Of a stretch of 64,000 bases of DNA, positions 29,919 through 39,136 are shown in pieces. The translations under genes were made by a program, and so were the position numbers. This DNA comes from DATADW01 sp963733905 (GTDB taxonomy: Bacteria > Actinomycetota > Acidimicrobiia > Spongiisociales > DATADW01). Each line of letters opens with the position of its first letter. The first letter of the stretch is position 1. The stretch lies in the NCBI GenBank assembly GCA_963733905.1, contig CAVTEU010000006.1, positions 372,001-436,000 of the forward strand, read 5' to 3'. The notes below the pieces were generated by a model. That model was given only the letters and a program-made list of their open reading frames with translations, had not been told where the DNA came from and did no database searches.

Positions 29919-31050
29919 ATGGGACCGCTGTCAGGGGTGAGAGTCATCGAAATGGCCGGAATCGGGCCGGGACCGTTCTGTGGGATGGTGCTCTCCGGCC
30001 TTGGTGCCGAGGTCGTGCGGGTGGAGAGGCCCGGTGCCGCCGAAGGAGTGCTCGACGACCTGGTCACGACACGGGGGCGTCGCTCGGTGGCGCTCGACCT
30101 GCAGCATGCCGACGCAGTTGGGGTGGTGCTCCGGTTGGTGGAGACCGCCGATGGGTTGATCGAGGGCTTTCGACCCGGGGTGATGGAGCGCATCGGACTC
30201 GGGCCGGGGGAGTGCCTGGCACGCAACCCGCACCTCGTCTACGGCCGGATCACCGGGTGGGGTCAAGAGGGGCCGCTGGCGGTCTCGGCGGGGCACGACA
30301 TCAACTATCTGGCGGTGGCGGGGGCCCTCCACCCGATCGGTCGGTCCGGCCAGCGGCCGGTTCCCCCGCTGAACCTGGTGGCTGACTACGGGGGCGGCGG
30401 GATGCTTCTCGCCCTCGGGGTTGTGGCCGCGCTTTACGAGGCGCGGGTCTCGGGTCGGGGGCAGGTGGTCGATGCAGCCATGGTCGACGGGGTCGCCCAA
30501 CTGACTGCGCTCTTCCACGGTGGTCTCGCCGGTGGGTGGTGGGTACCGGAGAGGGAGGCGAACCTCCTCGACGGCGCCGCTCCCTTCTACGACACCTACT
30601 CAACTGCTGACGGCGAGTCGCTTGCGCTTGGGGCCCTCGAGCCGAAGTTCTTCGCCGTGCTCGTGGAGCGTCTCGGTCTCGATCCCGCAATGCTGCCCGC
30701 CCAGTACGACACCGACGGGTGGCCCGAGTTGCGCCGGCGTCTCACCGAGGTGATCTCCACCCGCACGCGAGCTCGAATGGGCCGTTGAACTGGAAGGCAC
30801 CGACGCCTGCGCCGCTGGGGTGCTCTCGCTGGCCGAGGCGCCTGCCCATCCGCACAACGTGGCTCGGGGGACCTTCATCGAGGTCGACGGGGTGGTGCAA
30901 CCCGCCCCGGCACCCCGGTTCTCCGCCACACCGACGGCCTTGCCTACACCGCCGCCCACACCGGGCGCAGACACCGATGCCGTGCTCGCCGAGCTCGGAT
31001 ACTCGGGAGACGAGATCGGTAACCTCCGCCGATCCGGGGCGGCCGGCTGA
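29919..31050 (+). CDS. CoA-transferase family III, alpha-methylacyl-CoA racemase-like, one frame shift
   Basis: The protein starts MGPLSGVRVIEMAGIGPGPF and shows GLGAEVVRVERPG, LIEGFRPGVMERIGLGP, the catalytic His region SAGHDINYLAVAGALHPIG, and the Asp region GQVVDAAMVDGVAQL. This is the pattern of alpha-methylacyl-CoA racemases, which epimerise 2-methyl acyl-CoAs. The frame changes near 30770 and continues ELEGTDACAAGVLSLAEAPA, NVARGTFIEVDGVVQPAPAP and the ending LAELGYSGDEIGNLR. About 377 residues. It is followed 22 bases later by a fatty acyl-CoA ligase gene, consistent with branched-chain lipid catabolism. Confidence 0.85.
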
Positions 31051-31072
31051 GCCGCCCGACCACAGGAGAGCA

Positions 31073-32908
31073 ATGTCCTCGAACGTCGCCGCCGAGCGCG
31101 CCTCCATCGACAGCGCCATCGGCGGCATGACCCTGATCGACATCCTGGAACGCAACGCGGTGAGATATCCCGACGAACCGGCGATCCACTGGCGCGACCA
31201 GGGCGGCTGGCGGTCACTCGACTGGGCCGGCTACTGCAACGCCGCCCGGGCGGCCGCTGCCGGGCTGATCTCGCTCGGATTGGCGCCGGGTGACTCCGTG
31301 GCGATCATGGCCGGCAACCGCCCCGAGCACGTGATCGCCGACCTGGGAGCGGTGCTCGCCGCCGCCACGCCTTTGACGGTCTACTCGACCCTGGCAGCGC
31401 CGCAGGTCGCATACGTCGCCGATCACGCCCAGGTGAAAGTGGCTGTGCTCGAGGACGCCTCCGCAGTGAGCCGGTGGTCGGTCGCGCGGGACGAGAGCCC
31501 CTGGCTCCGTCATGTCGTGGTGATGGAGGGTGATGCCGAGGGTGCGGTCCGATGGGACGACCTCATGGAACGAGGTCGCGTGTTGTTGGCGGAGAACCCC
31601 GACGTGGTCGATGCCGCGGCCTCCAAGGTGACACCCGACTCGGTGGCGACACTGATCTACACATCGGGGACGACCGGTACCCCGAAGGCCGTCGTGATCA
31701 CGCAGCGCAACGTCGCCTGGACCGCAGAGAGCGTGTCGCGGACCCTGACCTTCCCCCACCGGCCCCGGGTCGTCTCATACCTGCCGCTGGCGCACATCGC
31801 CGAGCGTATGGCGACGCACTATTGCATCGGGCTGTGGATGGCGGGCGAGGTGTTCCTCGTCGCCGACGTCTCGGGTGTGCTCGGGGCGGTACAACACGTC
31901 CGTCCCCAACTGTTTCTCGGCGTCCCCCGCATCTGGGAGAAGTTCCAATCCGGGCTGGTGAACCGACTCGAGTCCGAGCCAAACGCGCGCCGGCGAGGGA
32001 TCGCGCTGAGCGCCGTCGAGACCGGTCGGGAGGTCGTGCGAAGGGAGCAGGCGGGAGAGCGGACCGGGATTTGGCTCCGTCTCCGACAGCGGGTGCTCGA
32101 TCGGCTCGTCCTCACCAAGGTGCGGCATGGGTTGGGTATGGACCATCTGGAGTTGGGGATCACCGCCGCCGCCCCCATCGATCCCGGGGTGATCGAGTTC
32201 TTCCATGCTGTCGGCCTCCCTCTCTTCGAGCTCTATGGGATGAGCGAAAGTTGCGGCCCGGCGACAACGAATCGGCCGGGCGCCAACAAGATCGGCACTG
32301 TCGGACAACGGTTCGCTGGTGTGGAGATCGCCCTCGGCGACGATGGGGAGGTGTTGATCGGTGGGGGTGTGGTCGCTGCCGGGTACCACCGTGACGAAGA
32401 GGCAACCGCCGAGACGTTCACCGAAGATGGATGGCTGCGCACCGGCGACCTTGGCACGCTGGACTCCGAGGGTTTTCTCACCATCGTGGGGAGGAAGAAA
32501 GAGATCATCATCACTGCGGCCGGCAAGAACATCGCTCCGGCCAAATTGGAAGGGCTGCTCAAGCAACACCGGCTGATAGGCCATGTCTCTCTCATCGGCG
32601 AGGGACGCCCATACATCACCGCCGTCCTGGCTCTCGACCCCGACGAGGCAACCGCATGGGCGAAGCGTTCAGGTGCCGGAAGAACCGGTCTGGCTGAGTT
32701 GGCTGGCGATCCGGCGGTCAAGGCAGAGGTCGAACAGGCGGTCGCCGCCGCCAATCAGCACGTGGCACGGGTCGAGCAGATAAAGAAGTGGCGTCTCGTG
32801 CCCGAGGAGTGGAGCGCGGAGACGGGGGAGCTGACACCCTCCCTCAAGTTGCGACGCAGCGTTGTCGCCGAGCGCTACGCCGAGCTGATCGATGAAATGT
32901 ATGGATAG
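31073..32908 (+). CDS. fadD: Long-chain fatty-acyl-CoA ligase (FadD15-like)
   Basis: An intact 611-residue adenylate-forming enzyme. The P-loop is LIYTSGTTGTPKAVVITQRN. LPLAHIAERMATHYCI, FELYGMSESCGPATTNRPG and GWLRTGDLGTLDSEGFLTIV follow, then GRKKEIIITAAGKNIAPAKL, the pattern of long-chain acyl-CoA synthetases related to FadD15. The ATG at 31073 follows AGGAGAG. The stop codon TAG lies at the left edge of a heptamer repeat arm (32907 onward). Confidence 0.9.
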   Translation: MSSNVAAERASIDSAIGGMTLIDILERNAVRYPDEPAIHWRDQGGWRSLDWAGYCNAARAAAAGLISLGLAPGDSVAIMAGNRPEHVIADLGAVLAAATPLTVYSTLAAPQVAYVADHAQVKVAVLEDASAVSRWSVARDESPWLRHVVVMEGDAEGAVRWDDLMERGRVLLAENPDVVDAAASKVTPDSVATLIYTSGTTGTPKAVVITQRNVAWTAESVSRTLTFPHRPRVVSYLPLAHIAERMATHYCIGLWMAGEVFLVADVSGVLGAVQHVRPQLFLGVPRIWEKFQSGLVNRLESEPNARRRGIALSAVETGREVVRREQAGERTGIWLRLRQRVLDRLVLTKVRHGLGMDHLELGITAAAPIDPGVIEFFHAVGLPLFELYGMSESCGPATTNRPGANKIGTVGQRFAGVEIALGDDGEVLIGGGVVAAGYHRDEEATAETFTEDGWLRTGDLGTLDSEGFLTIVGRKKEIIITAAGKNIAPAKLEGLLKQHRLIGHVSLIGEGRPYITAVLALDPDEATAWAKRSGAGRTGLAELAGDPAVKAEVEQAVAAANQHVARVEQIKKWRLVPEEWSAETGELTPSLKLRRSVVAERYAELIDEMYG

Positions 32909-33062
32909 GTGGTAAGTGGTCAGTGGTCAGTGGTCAGTTGTAGGGGGCCATTACAGGTTTCGTGTTGCGTCCTGTCATCGGCGGTATCCGCTTTGCTTCG
33001 GGAGGCGTGAGCCTGTCTTTTCACCTAACACTTACCACCTACCACCTACCACCAACGACCAC
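32907..33062. repeat. Facing heptamer arms around an about 90-bp spacer
   Basis: The left arm is GGTGGTA followed by three perfect AGTGGTC copies (32915-32935). The right arm has three perfect TACCACC copies (33033-33053), whose complement is GGTGGTA. The 11-base word GGTGGTAAGTG at 32908-32918 is matched exactly by its complement at 33029-33039, so the region can fold into a long hairpin-like structure. The spacer (about 32941-33020) has no visible gene. The whole 204-bp gap between fadD and the SDR contains nothing else apart from the SDR ribosome site. Confidence 0.85.
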
Positions 33063-33112
33063 CCAGATCTAAGGTGCCGCTCCTCGTTCCGCACTCCAGG
33101 AGGCCCCAGGCG

Positions 33113-34021
33113 ATGTCCGACATAACCTTTGACGGCCGGGTGGCCATCGTGACCGGGGCAGGTGGCGGGCTGGGCCGGTCGTATGCGCTCGAGTTGGCGC
33201 GGCGCGGGGCCCGCCTCGTCGTCAACGACCTTGGCGGGGCGATGGACGGCACCGGATCGGGAGCCAGGGCTGCCGACGACGTGGTCTCCGAGATCGAAGC
33301 GGCAGGGGGCGAGGCGGTGGCCAGCTACGACTCGGTGGCAAGCGCCGAGGGAGGCGAGGCGATGGTCGCCACCGCCATGGACGCATTTGGGACGGTGGAC
33401 GTCCTCGTCAGCAACGCCGGGATACTGCGCGATCGCAGCTTCTCCAACATGACGCTCGATGAGGTCGAGAGCGTGCTCGCCGTTCACCTGCGCGGGGGAT
33501 TCCACGTCGCATTACCGGCGTTCAGGGCGATGAAGGAGCGGGGATACGGGCGCCTGGTGTTCGCCGCCTCCAACGCCGGGATCTTTGGCAACTTCGGGCA
33601 GGCGAACTACGGCGCCGCCAAGATGGGCTTGGTCGGATTGAGCAATGTGCTCGCCATCGAGGGTGCCAAGTACGGGATCCGAAGCAACGTGATCGCCCCC
33701 GTGGCCCGGACGAGGATGACCGAGGATCTGCTCGGCCCCATGGCCGAGTTCCTCGACCCCGAGCAGGTGACGCCGATGGTGGTCTACCTCGCTTCGGAGG
33801 GTAATCCGCACACCCACGAGATCTTCACAGCCGGGGGCGGCCGCTACGGGAGGATCTTCGTGGGCACCAATCCAGGTTGGTTCGCCGGGCAGAAGGTTGT
33901 GCCCACCGTCGAGGAATTGGCCGAGCACATCGAAGAGGTGCGCGATCTCTCCACATACGAGATCCCGCTGAGCAGCAACGACGAAATCCGCCTGGTGATG
34001 GCGGCGATGCAGGACGGCTGA
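33113..34021 (+). CDS. SDR of the peroxisomal multifunctional enzyme (HSD17B4) type
   Basis: An intact SDR of about 302 residues: GRVAIVTGAGGGLGRSYALE (Rossmann), LVVNDLGGAMDGTGSGARAA, VLVSNAGILRDRSFSNMTLD, and catalytic GRLVFAASNAGIFGNFGQAN with YGAAKMG. The NDLGG and ILRDRSF features are typical of the (3R)-hydroxyacyl-CoA dehydrogenase domain of HSD17B4/MFE-2. The C-terminal extension also matches that group. An AGGAGG site lies upstream of the ATG at 33113. The next gene starts one base after its stop and encodes the matching hydratase, so together they may form the hydratase/dehydrogenase pair of MFE-2. Confidence 0.85.
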   Translation: MSDITFDGRVAIVTGAGGGLGRSYALELARRGARLVVNDLGGAMDGTGSGARAADDVVSEIEAAGGEAVASYDSVASAEGGEAMVATAMDAFGTVDVLVSNAGILRDRSFSNMTLDEVESVLAVHLRGGFHVALPAFRAMKERGYGRLVFAASNAGIFGNFGQANYGAAKMGLVGLSNVLAIEGAKYGIRSNVIAPVARTRMTEDLLGPMAEFLDPEQVTPMVVYLASEGNPHTHEIFTAGGGRYGRIFVGTNPGWFAGQKVVPTVEELAEHIEEVRDLSTYEIPLSSNDEIRLVMAAMQDG

Positions 34022-34022
34022 G

Positions 34023-34877
34023 ATGCCGGTCGATCCGCAGCGAGCGCTCGGTTCAGAGCTACCGGTGATCGAGGGTCGATGGGATCAGGACGACGTAATC
34101 CTCTATCACCTCGGTATCGGTGCCGGGGTTCCCCCAACCGATCCGGCCGAGCTCCGGTACACGTATGAGGGCAACCTGGCGGTCCTCCCCAGTTTCGCCA
34201 CGGTCCCGACCTTCCCGGCACTTGCCGGGATCGGCGGAGCGGACGGGCTCGAGTTCAACCCTGCGCTGCTGCTCCACGGCGAGCACGAGATCACGCTGCA
34301 CGGTCCCGTGCCGACCGCGGCATCGGCGGTACACCGGGGACGGGTCGTTGAGCTTTGGGACAAGGGGAAGGCGGCCCTGGCGGTCGTCGAGGTGGTTACC
34401 ACCGATGGTTCGGGTAAGCCGTTGTTCACCAATCGGGCCTCGCTCTTCCTGCGCGGTGAGGGTGGGTTCGGGGGAGAGCCTGGCCCGCCCGCTTTTTCCG
34501 CTGCACCGTCCCGGGACCCCGATGTGGTCGTGACCTCGCCGACCCTGCCCCAACAGGCGCTCCTCTACCGGCTCTCCGGTGACAAGAACCCTCTCCACGC
34601 CGACCCGGGGTTCGCCGCGATGGCGGGTTTCGAACGGCCCATCCTCCACGGCCTCTGCTCGTTCGGAGTGGTGTGCAAAGCGGTGGTGGACAAGGCACTC
34701 GACGGCGACGTGAGCAGGGTGGCCGGGTACCGGGCGCGGTTCTCGGGTATCGCCTATCCCGGTGAGACCTTGGTCACCAGCGTCTGGGACGAGGGGGACC
34801 ACCTGCTGGTGACGGCGGTGACCGCCGAGAGGAGCAAACCGGTGATAAGCAACGGGAAGATCACTCTTGCCGGGTGA
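34023..34877 (+). CDS. MaoC-like (R)-specific enoyl-CoA hydratase
   Basis: An intact double hot-dog protein of about 284 residues. The N-terminal half includes DVILYHLGIGAG and RYTYEGNLAVLPSFATVPTF. The C-terminal half has the hydratase-2 catalytic motif YRLSGDKNPLHADPGFAAMA followed by GFERPILHGLCSFGVVCKAV, with the expected Asp and His. This matches the hydratase-2 domain of MFE-2. It is directly coupled to the SDR upstream (one-base gap) and probably supplies (3R)-hydroxyacyl-CoA to it. Confidence 0.9.
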   Translation: MPVDPQRALGSELPVIEGRWDQDDVILYHLGIGAGVPPTDPAELRYTYEGNLAVLPSFATVPTFPALAGIGGADGLEFNPALLLHGEHEITLHGPVPTAASAVHRGRVVELWDKGKAALAVVEVVTTDGSGKPLFTNRASLFLRGEGGFGGEPGPPAFSAAPSRDPDVVVTSPTLPQQALLYRLSGDKNPLHADPGFAAMAGFERPILHGLCSFGVVCKAVVDKALDGDVSRVAGYRARFSGIAYPGETLVTSVWDEGDHLLVTAVTAERSKPVISNGKITLAG

Positions 34878-34886
34878 GCGGGTGGT

Positions 34887-35916
34887 CTAGCCGCCCGACA
34901 CCGGCACCGCATGGTCGAGCCACCCGTTGGGGGCGTACCCGTTGATGTCGGGGACCGACCTCGCCGGCTGCTCGTTGCCGGCGGCATCGCGGGCGCGGCT
35001 GGCGATGAGCCCGCCGGACGGGCCCACCTCGATCGTCGCTTTGAAGGTGCTCCATGCCGCCGGACCATCCGACGGATCGAACGCCGCCGAGCGCCACGTG
35101 TTCCCCCCATCGCCGGAGACATCGACGGCGGTGATCGGGCCCGCCCCGGAGAAGGCGACCCCCTCGACCTCGAGCACTCCCGACACGACCGCGGCTTGCT
35201 CCGGACTGGTCACCCACGACTTGACCGGCATCTCCCAGCACGAAGGGTCGTCCGGCCCCGAGGTCGACCCTGGGGGAGTGAGGCGGTAACGCACGGTCTG
35301 GATGGAGGCGTCTGACTCCTCGGCGGTGGGCGCCAGTCTCACGACCCACTTGACGCTGTTGACCGCAAAGTACCCGGGGATCACCAGACGGATGGGGCCG
35401 CCATGGGAGCGGGAGAGCGGCTCTCCGTTGAGTTCGAAGGCGAGCAGGCCCCGCTCCAGCCCGACCCGGAGGGGAACCGACCGTTCCACCCTTTCCGGGT
35501 CCCCGGCTGCCCCGTCGGCGCCGAGTGCGGTGAGAAACTTGGTCCCGTCCACGGGGCCTCCGGAGAGAGCCACCAGATCGGCAACGCGGACGCCGCTCCA
35601 TCGGACGTTTGCCGCGGCTCCTGTTCCCCAGGGAGTCCCCGGCGGCGGTCCGGCGAGCAGCCCTCTCCCATTGCCGGCGCACTGCAGCACCGCGGTCACC
35701 TCAACCGGCTGCAGGGCATCGACGCAGTTCCGGGAGGGTGAACTTCGCCGGTCGGGCAACTCCCTCCAGCGTCAGCTCCCAATTCTCCGAAATGGGCGGC
35801 GGGGGCAGGTTGTCCCTTCGGAACATCTTCTCGACAGGAGTGATGGGAACCGCCTCGGACTTCCCCTCCGCCTGGATCGGTTCCGGTTCGTGTATGTGCA
35901 GATCTTTCGTCGCCAT
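34887..35916 (-). CDS. Sulfite-oxidase-like molybdopterin oxidoreductase, one frame shift
   Basis: The N-terminal segment MATKDLHIHEPEPIQAEGKS with MFRRDNLPPPPISENWELTL matches the start of the sulfite-oxidase Mo-cofactor domain. After a frame change near 35735 the domain continues VEVTAVLQCAGNGRGLLAG, with the cysteine expected to ligate molybdenum. GGPIRLVIPGYFAVNSVKWV (cofactor/substrate region) and the dimerisation domain ITAVDVSGDGGNTWRSAAFD with ASRARDAAGNEQP follow. About 343 residues with no Tat signal visible, so it may be cytoplasmic. Substrate is not determined. It runs against the surrounding lipid genes. Confidence 0.82.
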
Positions 35917-35986
35917 CGGTGGAAATCATGGTCGACGCGGGCCGGGATGACACGTCGAGAGCCGGGTACCCTGTCCCGACCCGCTC

Positions 35987-37192
35987 ATGACGACGACCAC
36001 CAGTGCGACCGACGAGAAGACTCTGATCGCGGCGCGTCTCGACGAACTCCTCGAGACGTACGACCCGGCTACCACCGCCGCGCCGGAATTCTGGGGAGCG
36101 CAGTTCGACCTCGGCCTGGCCTGGGTGTCATTCCCGCAGGGTGACGGCGGACTGGGGTTGAGCCCCCGGTACCAGCAGGCAGTGATGGAGAGGCTGGCCG
36201 CGGCCGGCGCGCCTTCAGACAACGTCACCCGCAACGTGATCGGCCACGGAATGGGTGCGCCGACAGTTCTGGCGCACGGCACCGAGGAGCAGAGGCGCCG
36301 CTGGCTGCGTCCGCTGTTCACCGCAGAGGAGATCTGGTGCCAGCTGTTCTCCGAGCCGGGAGCCGGCTCGGATGTGGCGGCGTTGGCGACCCGCGCCGTC
36401 CGCGACGGCGACGAATGGGTCATCAATGGGCAGAAGGTGTGGACGACGCTGGCGCACACAGCCCGGTGGGGGCTGATCGTCGCCAGGACCGATCCCGATG
36501 TGCCCAAGCATCGCGGGTTGACCTATTTCGTGATCGACATGGACCAGCCAGGGGTCGAGGTGCGCGGCCTCAACCAGATCACCGGTGAGGCCGAGTTCAA
36601 CGAGGTCTTCTTCTCCGACGCACGAGTGCCGGACGCCTACCGGCTGGGGGACGTCGGCGAGGGCTGGCGGGTGTCGATGACCACCCTCATGAACGAACGG
36701 GTCGCCATCGGTTCCGTGGTCCAGCCTCGGGGCTCGGGGGCGATTTCGGCCGCTGTCGCCGCCTGGAAGGAGAAGGGCCACACCGACGCGGCGCGCCGCG
36801 ACGAACTGATGGCACTCTGGATCGAGGCCGAGGTGCTCCGGCTGACCAACCTCCGGGCCACCGAGAACCGGCGACGGGGGACACCCGGGCCGGAGGGTTC
36901 AACGTCGAAACTCCACTGGGCAGAGCTCAACAAGCGGATCACCGAGTTCACCGTCTCGCTGCTGGGCGCCGATGGGCTCCTCTATCCGAACGGATACACA
37001 TTTGAGCGACCCGAGCGAGCGGGGATTGGAACCGCTCACCCGCAACGCAACTTCCTCAGGGCGAGGGCGAACTCGATCGAGGGCGGGACATCCGAGATCA
37101 TGCGAAACATCCTCGGCGAACGGGTCCTCGGGCTTCCTGGTGAGCCCCGGGCCGACAAGGATCTGCCCTGGAAGGACGTTCCCCGCAGCTGA
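35987..37192 (+). CDS. Acyl-CoA dehydrogenase
   Basis: An intact flavoprotein of 401 residues. WCQLFSEPGAGSDVAALATR, DEWVINGQKVWTTLAHTARW (FAD-binding) and EFNEVFFSDARVPDAYRLG follow the family pattern. The C-terminal domain ends NSIEGGTSEIMRNILGERVL. It introduces the double bond in acyl-CoAs during beta-oxidation; in actinobacteria relatives act on long, branched or sterol-derived chains. It is divergent from the sulfite-oxidase-like gene. Confidence 0.9.
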   Translation: MTTTTSATDEKTLIAARLDELLETYDPATTAAPEFWGAQFDLGLAWVSFPQGDGGLGLSPRYQQAVMERLAAAGAPSDNVTRNVIGHGMGAPTVLAHGTEEQRRRWLRPLFTAEEIWCQLFSEPGAGSDVAALATRAVRDGDEWVINGQKVWTTLAHTARWGLIVARTDPDVPKHRGLTYFVIDMDQPGVEVRGLNQITGEAEFNEVFFSDARVPDAYRLGDVGEGWRVSMTTLMNERVAIGSVVQPRGSGAISAAVAAWKEKGHTDAARRDELMALWIEAEVLRLTNLRATENRRRGTPGPEGSTSKLHWAELNKRITEFTVSLLGADGLLYPNGYTFERPERAGIGTAHPQRNFLRARANSIEGGTSEIMRNILGERVLGLPGEPRADKDLPWKDVPRS

Positions 37193-37256
37193 GCTTGACC
37201 ACCCTCCGGCAGGTTGACGTCGTAGCATGCGCCCGACTCACGGGGAGGACGAGCAG

Positions 37257-37847
37257 ATGGCATACAGTTCGGACACGAGCACCTTGGAGGGCCTGGCCAA
37301 GAGCTGGGGGTGGGTGCTCTTCTACGGCATCCTCACCCTGATCCTGGGAATAATGGTGCTCGTCTGGCCGGAAGCGACGATTGCCACCATCGCCATCCTG
37401 TTCGGGGTCCAACTGCTGGTGGCGGGCATCTTTGAGATCGTGGCGGTTTTTCGCCACGGGGAATCAGGCGGGATGAGGGTCATGGCCGCCCTGCTCGGTG
37501 TTCTTTCGATCATCGTCGGCCTTTGGGCTCTGCGAAACCTCCTTGCTACCGCTGGCGCCCTTGCCATTTTGCTTGGGATCTACTGGGTCGTGTCCGGGAT
37601 AATTCGCACGGTCGACGCAATCGCCGACCACACGACACCGGCCCGTGGCTGGACGATCTTCGGAGGGGTGCTCAGCGTGATCGCGGGTGCCGTCGTATTC
37701 ATCTGGCCGGGGATATCGCTCTTGACCCTCGTATGGGTGCTCGGCATCTGGCTCGTCATCTGGGGGATCGTGATCATCGCTACGTCGTTCTCGGTGAGAA
37801 GCGCCCAGAAGCAGGTGTCTGAGGTCGGCGGGGTAGCGACCGCCTGA
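37257..37847 (+). CDS. HdeD-family (DUF308) membrane protein
   Basis: An intact membrane protein of about 196 residues with six transmembrane segments in three hairpin pairs: WGWVLFYGILTLILGIMVLV, ATIAILFGVQLLVAGIFEIV, and similar pairs to WVLGIWLVIWGIVIIATSF. Each pair ends in the P-E-A/G-I-S type loop (VWPEATI, IWPGISL) typical of HdeD/DUF308. In enterobacteria HdeD protects against acid at high density; a role here is not shown. The ATG at 37257 follows GGGGAGG. Confidence 0.82.
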   Translation: MAYSSDTSTLEGLAKSWGWVLFYGILTLILGIMVLVWPEATIATIAILFGVQLLVAGIFEIVAVFRHGESGGMRVMAALLGVLSIIVGLWALRNLLATAGALAILLGIYWVVSGIIRTVDAIADHTTPARGWTIFGGVLSVIAGAVVFIWPGISLLTLVWVLGIWLVIWGIVIIATSFSVRSAQKQVSEVGGVATA

Positions 37848-37875
37848 GCAACGCTCATCTCGCCGGGGGGTGACG

Positions 37876-38935
37876 ATGGTTGCGCCACCGGTCGTGTTGG
37901 TCACGAGAAGGCCATGGGGCGTTTCGCTCCGGCCATTGGAACAGGTGGCCGTCGTCGAGGTGTGGGATGGCGACGACCCCATGCCGTCGGACCGGGTCCG
38001 GGCTTCGGTTACGGCGGTCGACGGCCTGCTCTCGATGCTCTCCGATCCAATCGACGCCTCGTTCATCGACGCGGCCCCGCGGCTGCGGGTCATCTCCCAG
38101 GTTGCCGTTGGCTTGGACAACATCGATCTCGCCGCCTGCACGAGGCGCGGCATACCGGTGGGCTACACCCCAGATGTCCTCACCGACACCACGGCCGACA
38201 CCGCCATCGGGCTGCTTCTCGCTGCGGGCCGCCGTCTCGTGGAGGGCGCTCGGATGGTGGCGGCAGGGGAATGGCAGCGCTGGGCGCCGAACCTCTTACT
38301 TGGAAATGACCTTCACCACACCGTGCTCGGAGTGGTGGGTATGGGGCGGATCGGCCGAGCGGTCGGCCGTCGTGCCGTCGGATTCGGCATGGAGGTCGTG
38401 TACGCCGGCCCGAATCCCCGCCCCGAAGCCGACCTGGAGTTGGGTGCGCGTCGACTGCCACTCGGGGACTTGCTCTCGCTCGCCGACCACGTGGTGCTCA
38501 CCGCCCCGCTAACCGAGGCAACCCGGCACATCATCAACCGGGACGCACTCCGCTCGATGAAGCCGAGCGCGGTGCTGGTCAACGTGGCACGCGGCGGTCT
38601 GGTCGACCAGGTGGCCCTGGCCGAGGCCCTCGCTTCCGGCGTCATCGCCGCTGCCGGGCTCGATGTGACCGACCCAGAGCCGATCGACGCGGGCGACCCG
38701 TTGCTCGAGATGAAGAATTGCGTGATCGTCCCCCACATCGGCAGTGCCTCCGTCACCACCCGTGCCCGGATGAGCGAGCTTGCCGTGGAGAATCTCCTCG
38801 CGGGTCTGGCGGGGGAGAGGATGCCGGCGTGCGCCAATCCCGAGGTCTATGGGACCTCCCCGCCCCGAGCCTCAGCCGAGGAGCGGATCGGGCGGATACT
38901 CGACGAGACCAAGAAGGCCCACACAGAATCGATGA
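37876..38935 (+). CDS. D-isomer-specific 2-hydroxyacid dehydrogenase (glycerate/glyoxylate reductase-like)
   Basis: The enzyme shows LRVISQVAVGLDNIDLAACT, the NAD-binding LGVVGMGRIGRAVGRRAVGF, catalytic Arg in LVNVARGGLVDQVALAEAL, Glu in LDVTDPEPIDAGDPLL, and His in NCVIVPHIGSASVTTRARMS. About 320 residues match GyaR/GHRB-type reductases, ending near ACANPEVYG. The frame stays open past this point into the next two genes, giving an apparent 635-codon fusion. The stop at 38933-38935 in the adjacent frame overlaps the ATG of the small gene and is the likely true end, requiring one frame change. The exact C-terminus between 38850 and 38935 is uncertain. Confidence 0.8.
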
Positions 38936-39136
38936 GCGACACCGAGGACCCGGAGTGGGCGTTGTGGTATGCCGATCACGCCTTGGAGGCACTGCGGAGT
39001 CGAGATGGGTGGCTGGCTCGACCGACCACGACTGGTCACGATGCTGATGGAAGCGGCACGCTCCCACCGATTGGACGCACCATCCGAAAGCTGGGTCAGC
39101 CACTACGCCAGGCGGCTGGCGGCCTCTGGTCCATGA
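38932..39136 (+). CDS. Small conserved protein of unknown function, one frame shift
   Basis: The product is about 67 residues: MSDTEDPEWALWYADHALEA at the start. After a frame change near 38995-39005 it continues WLDRPRLVTMLMEAARSHRL and SESWVSHYARRLAASGP. The two W-x-x-(W/H)YA motifs, one near each end, recall a family of short actinobacterial proteins with paired 'WYADxL' and 'YARRL' segments. The preceding helix ERIGRILDETKKAHTE could also belong to it if it starts earlier. It is translationally overlapped with both neighbours (ATGA at 38932-38935 and 39133-39136). Function unknown. Confidence 0.5.

Noticed and set aside
28655..30226. Long minus-strand open frame across the acyl-CoA ligase start
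   Set aside because: Only the middle part (TSGTTGKPKGAVHVHGG) is real and belongs to the frame-shifted ligase; the rest is out-of-frame translation and reverse strand of the racemase gene.
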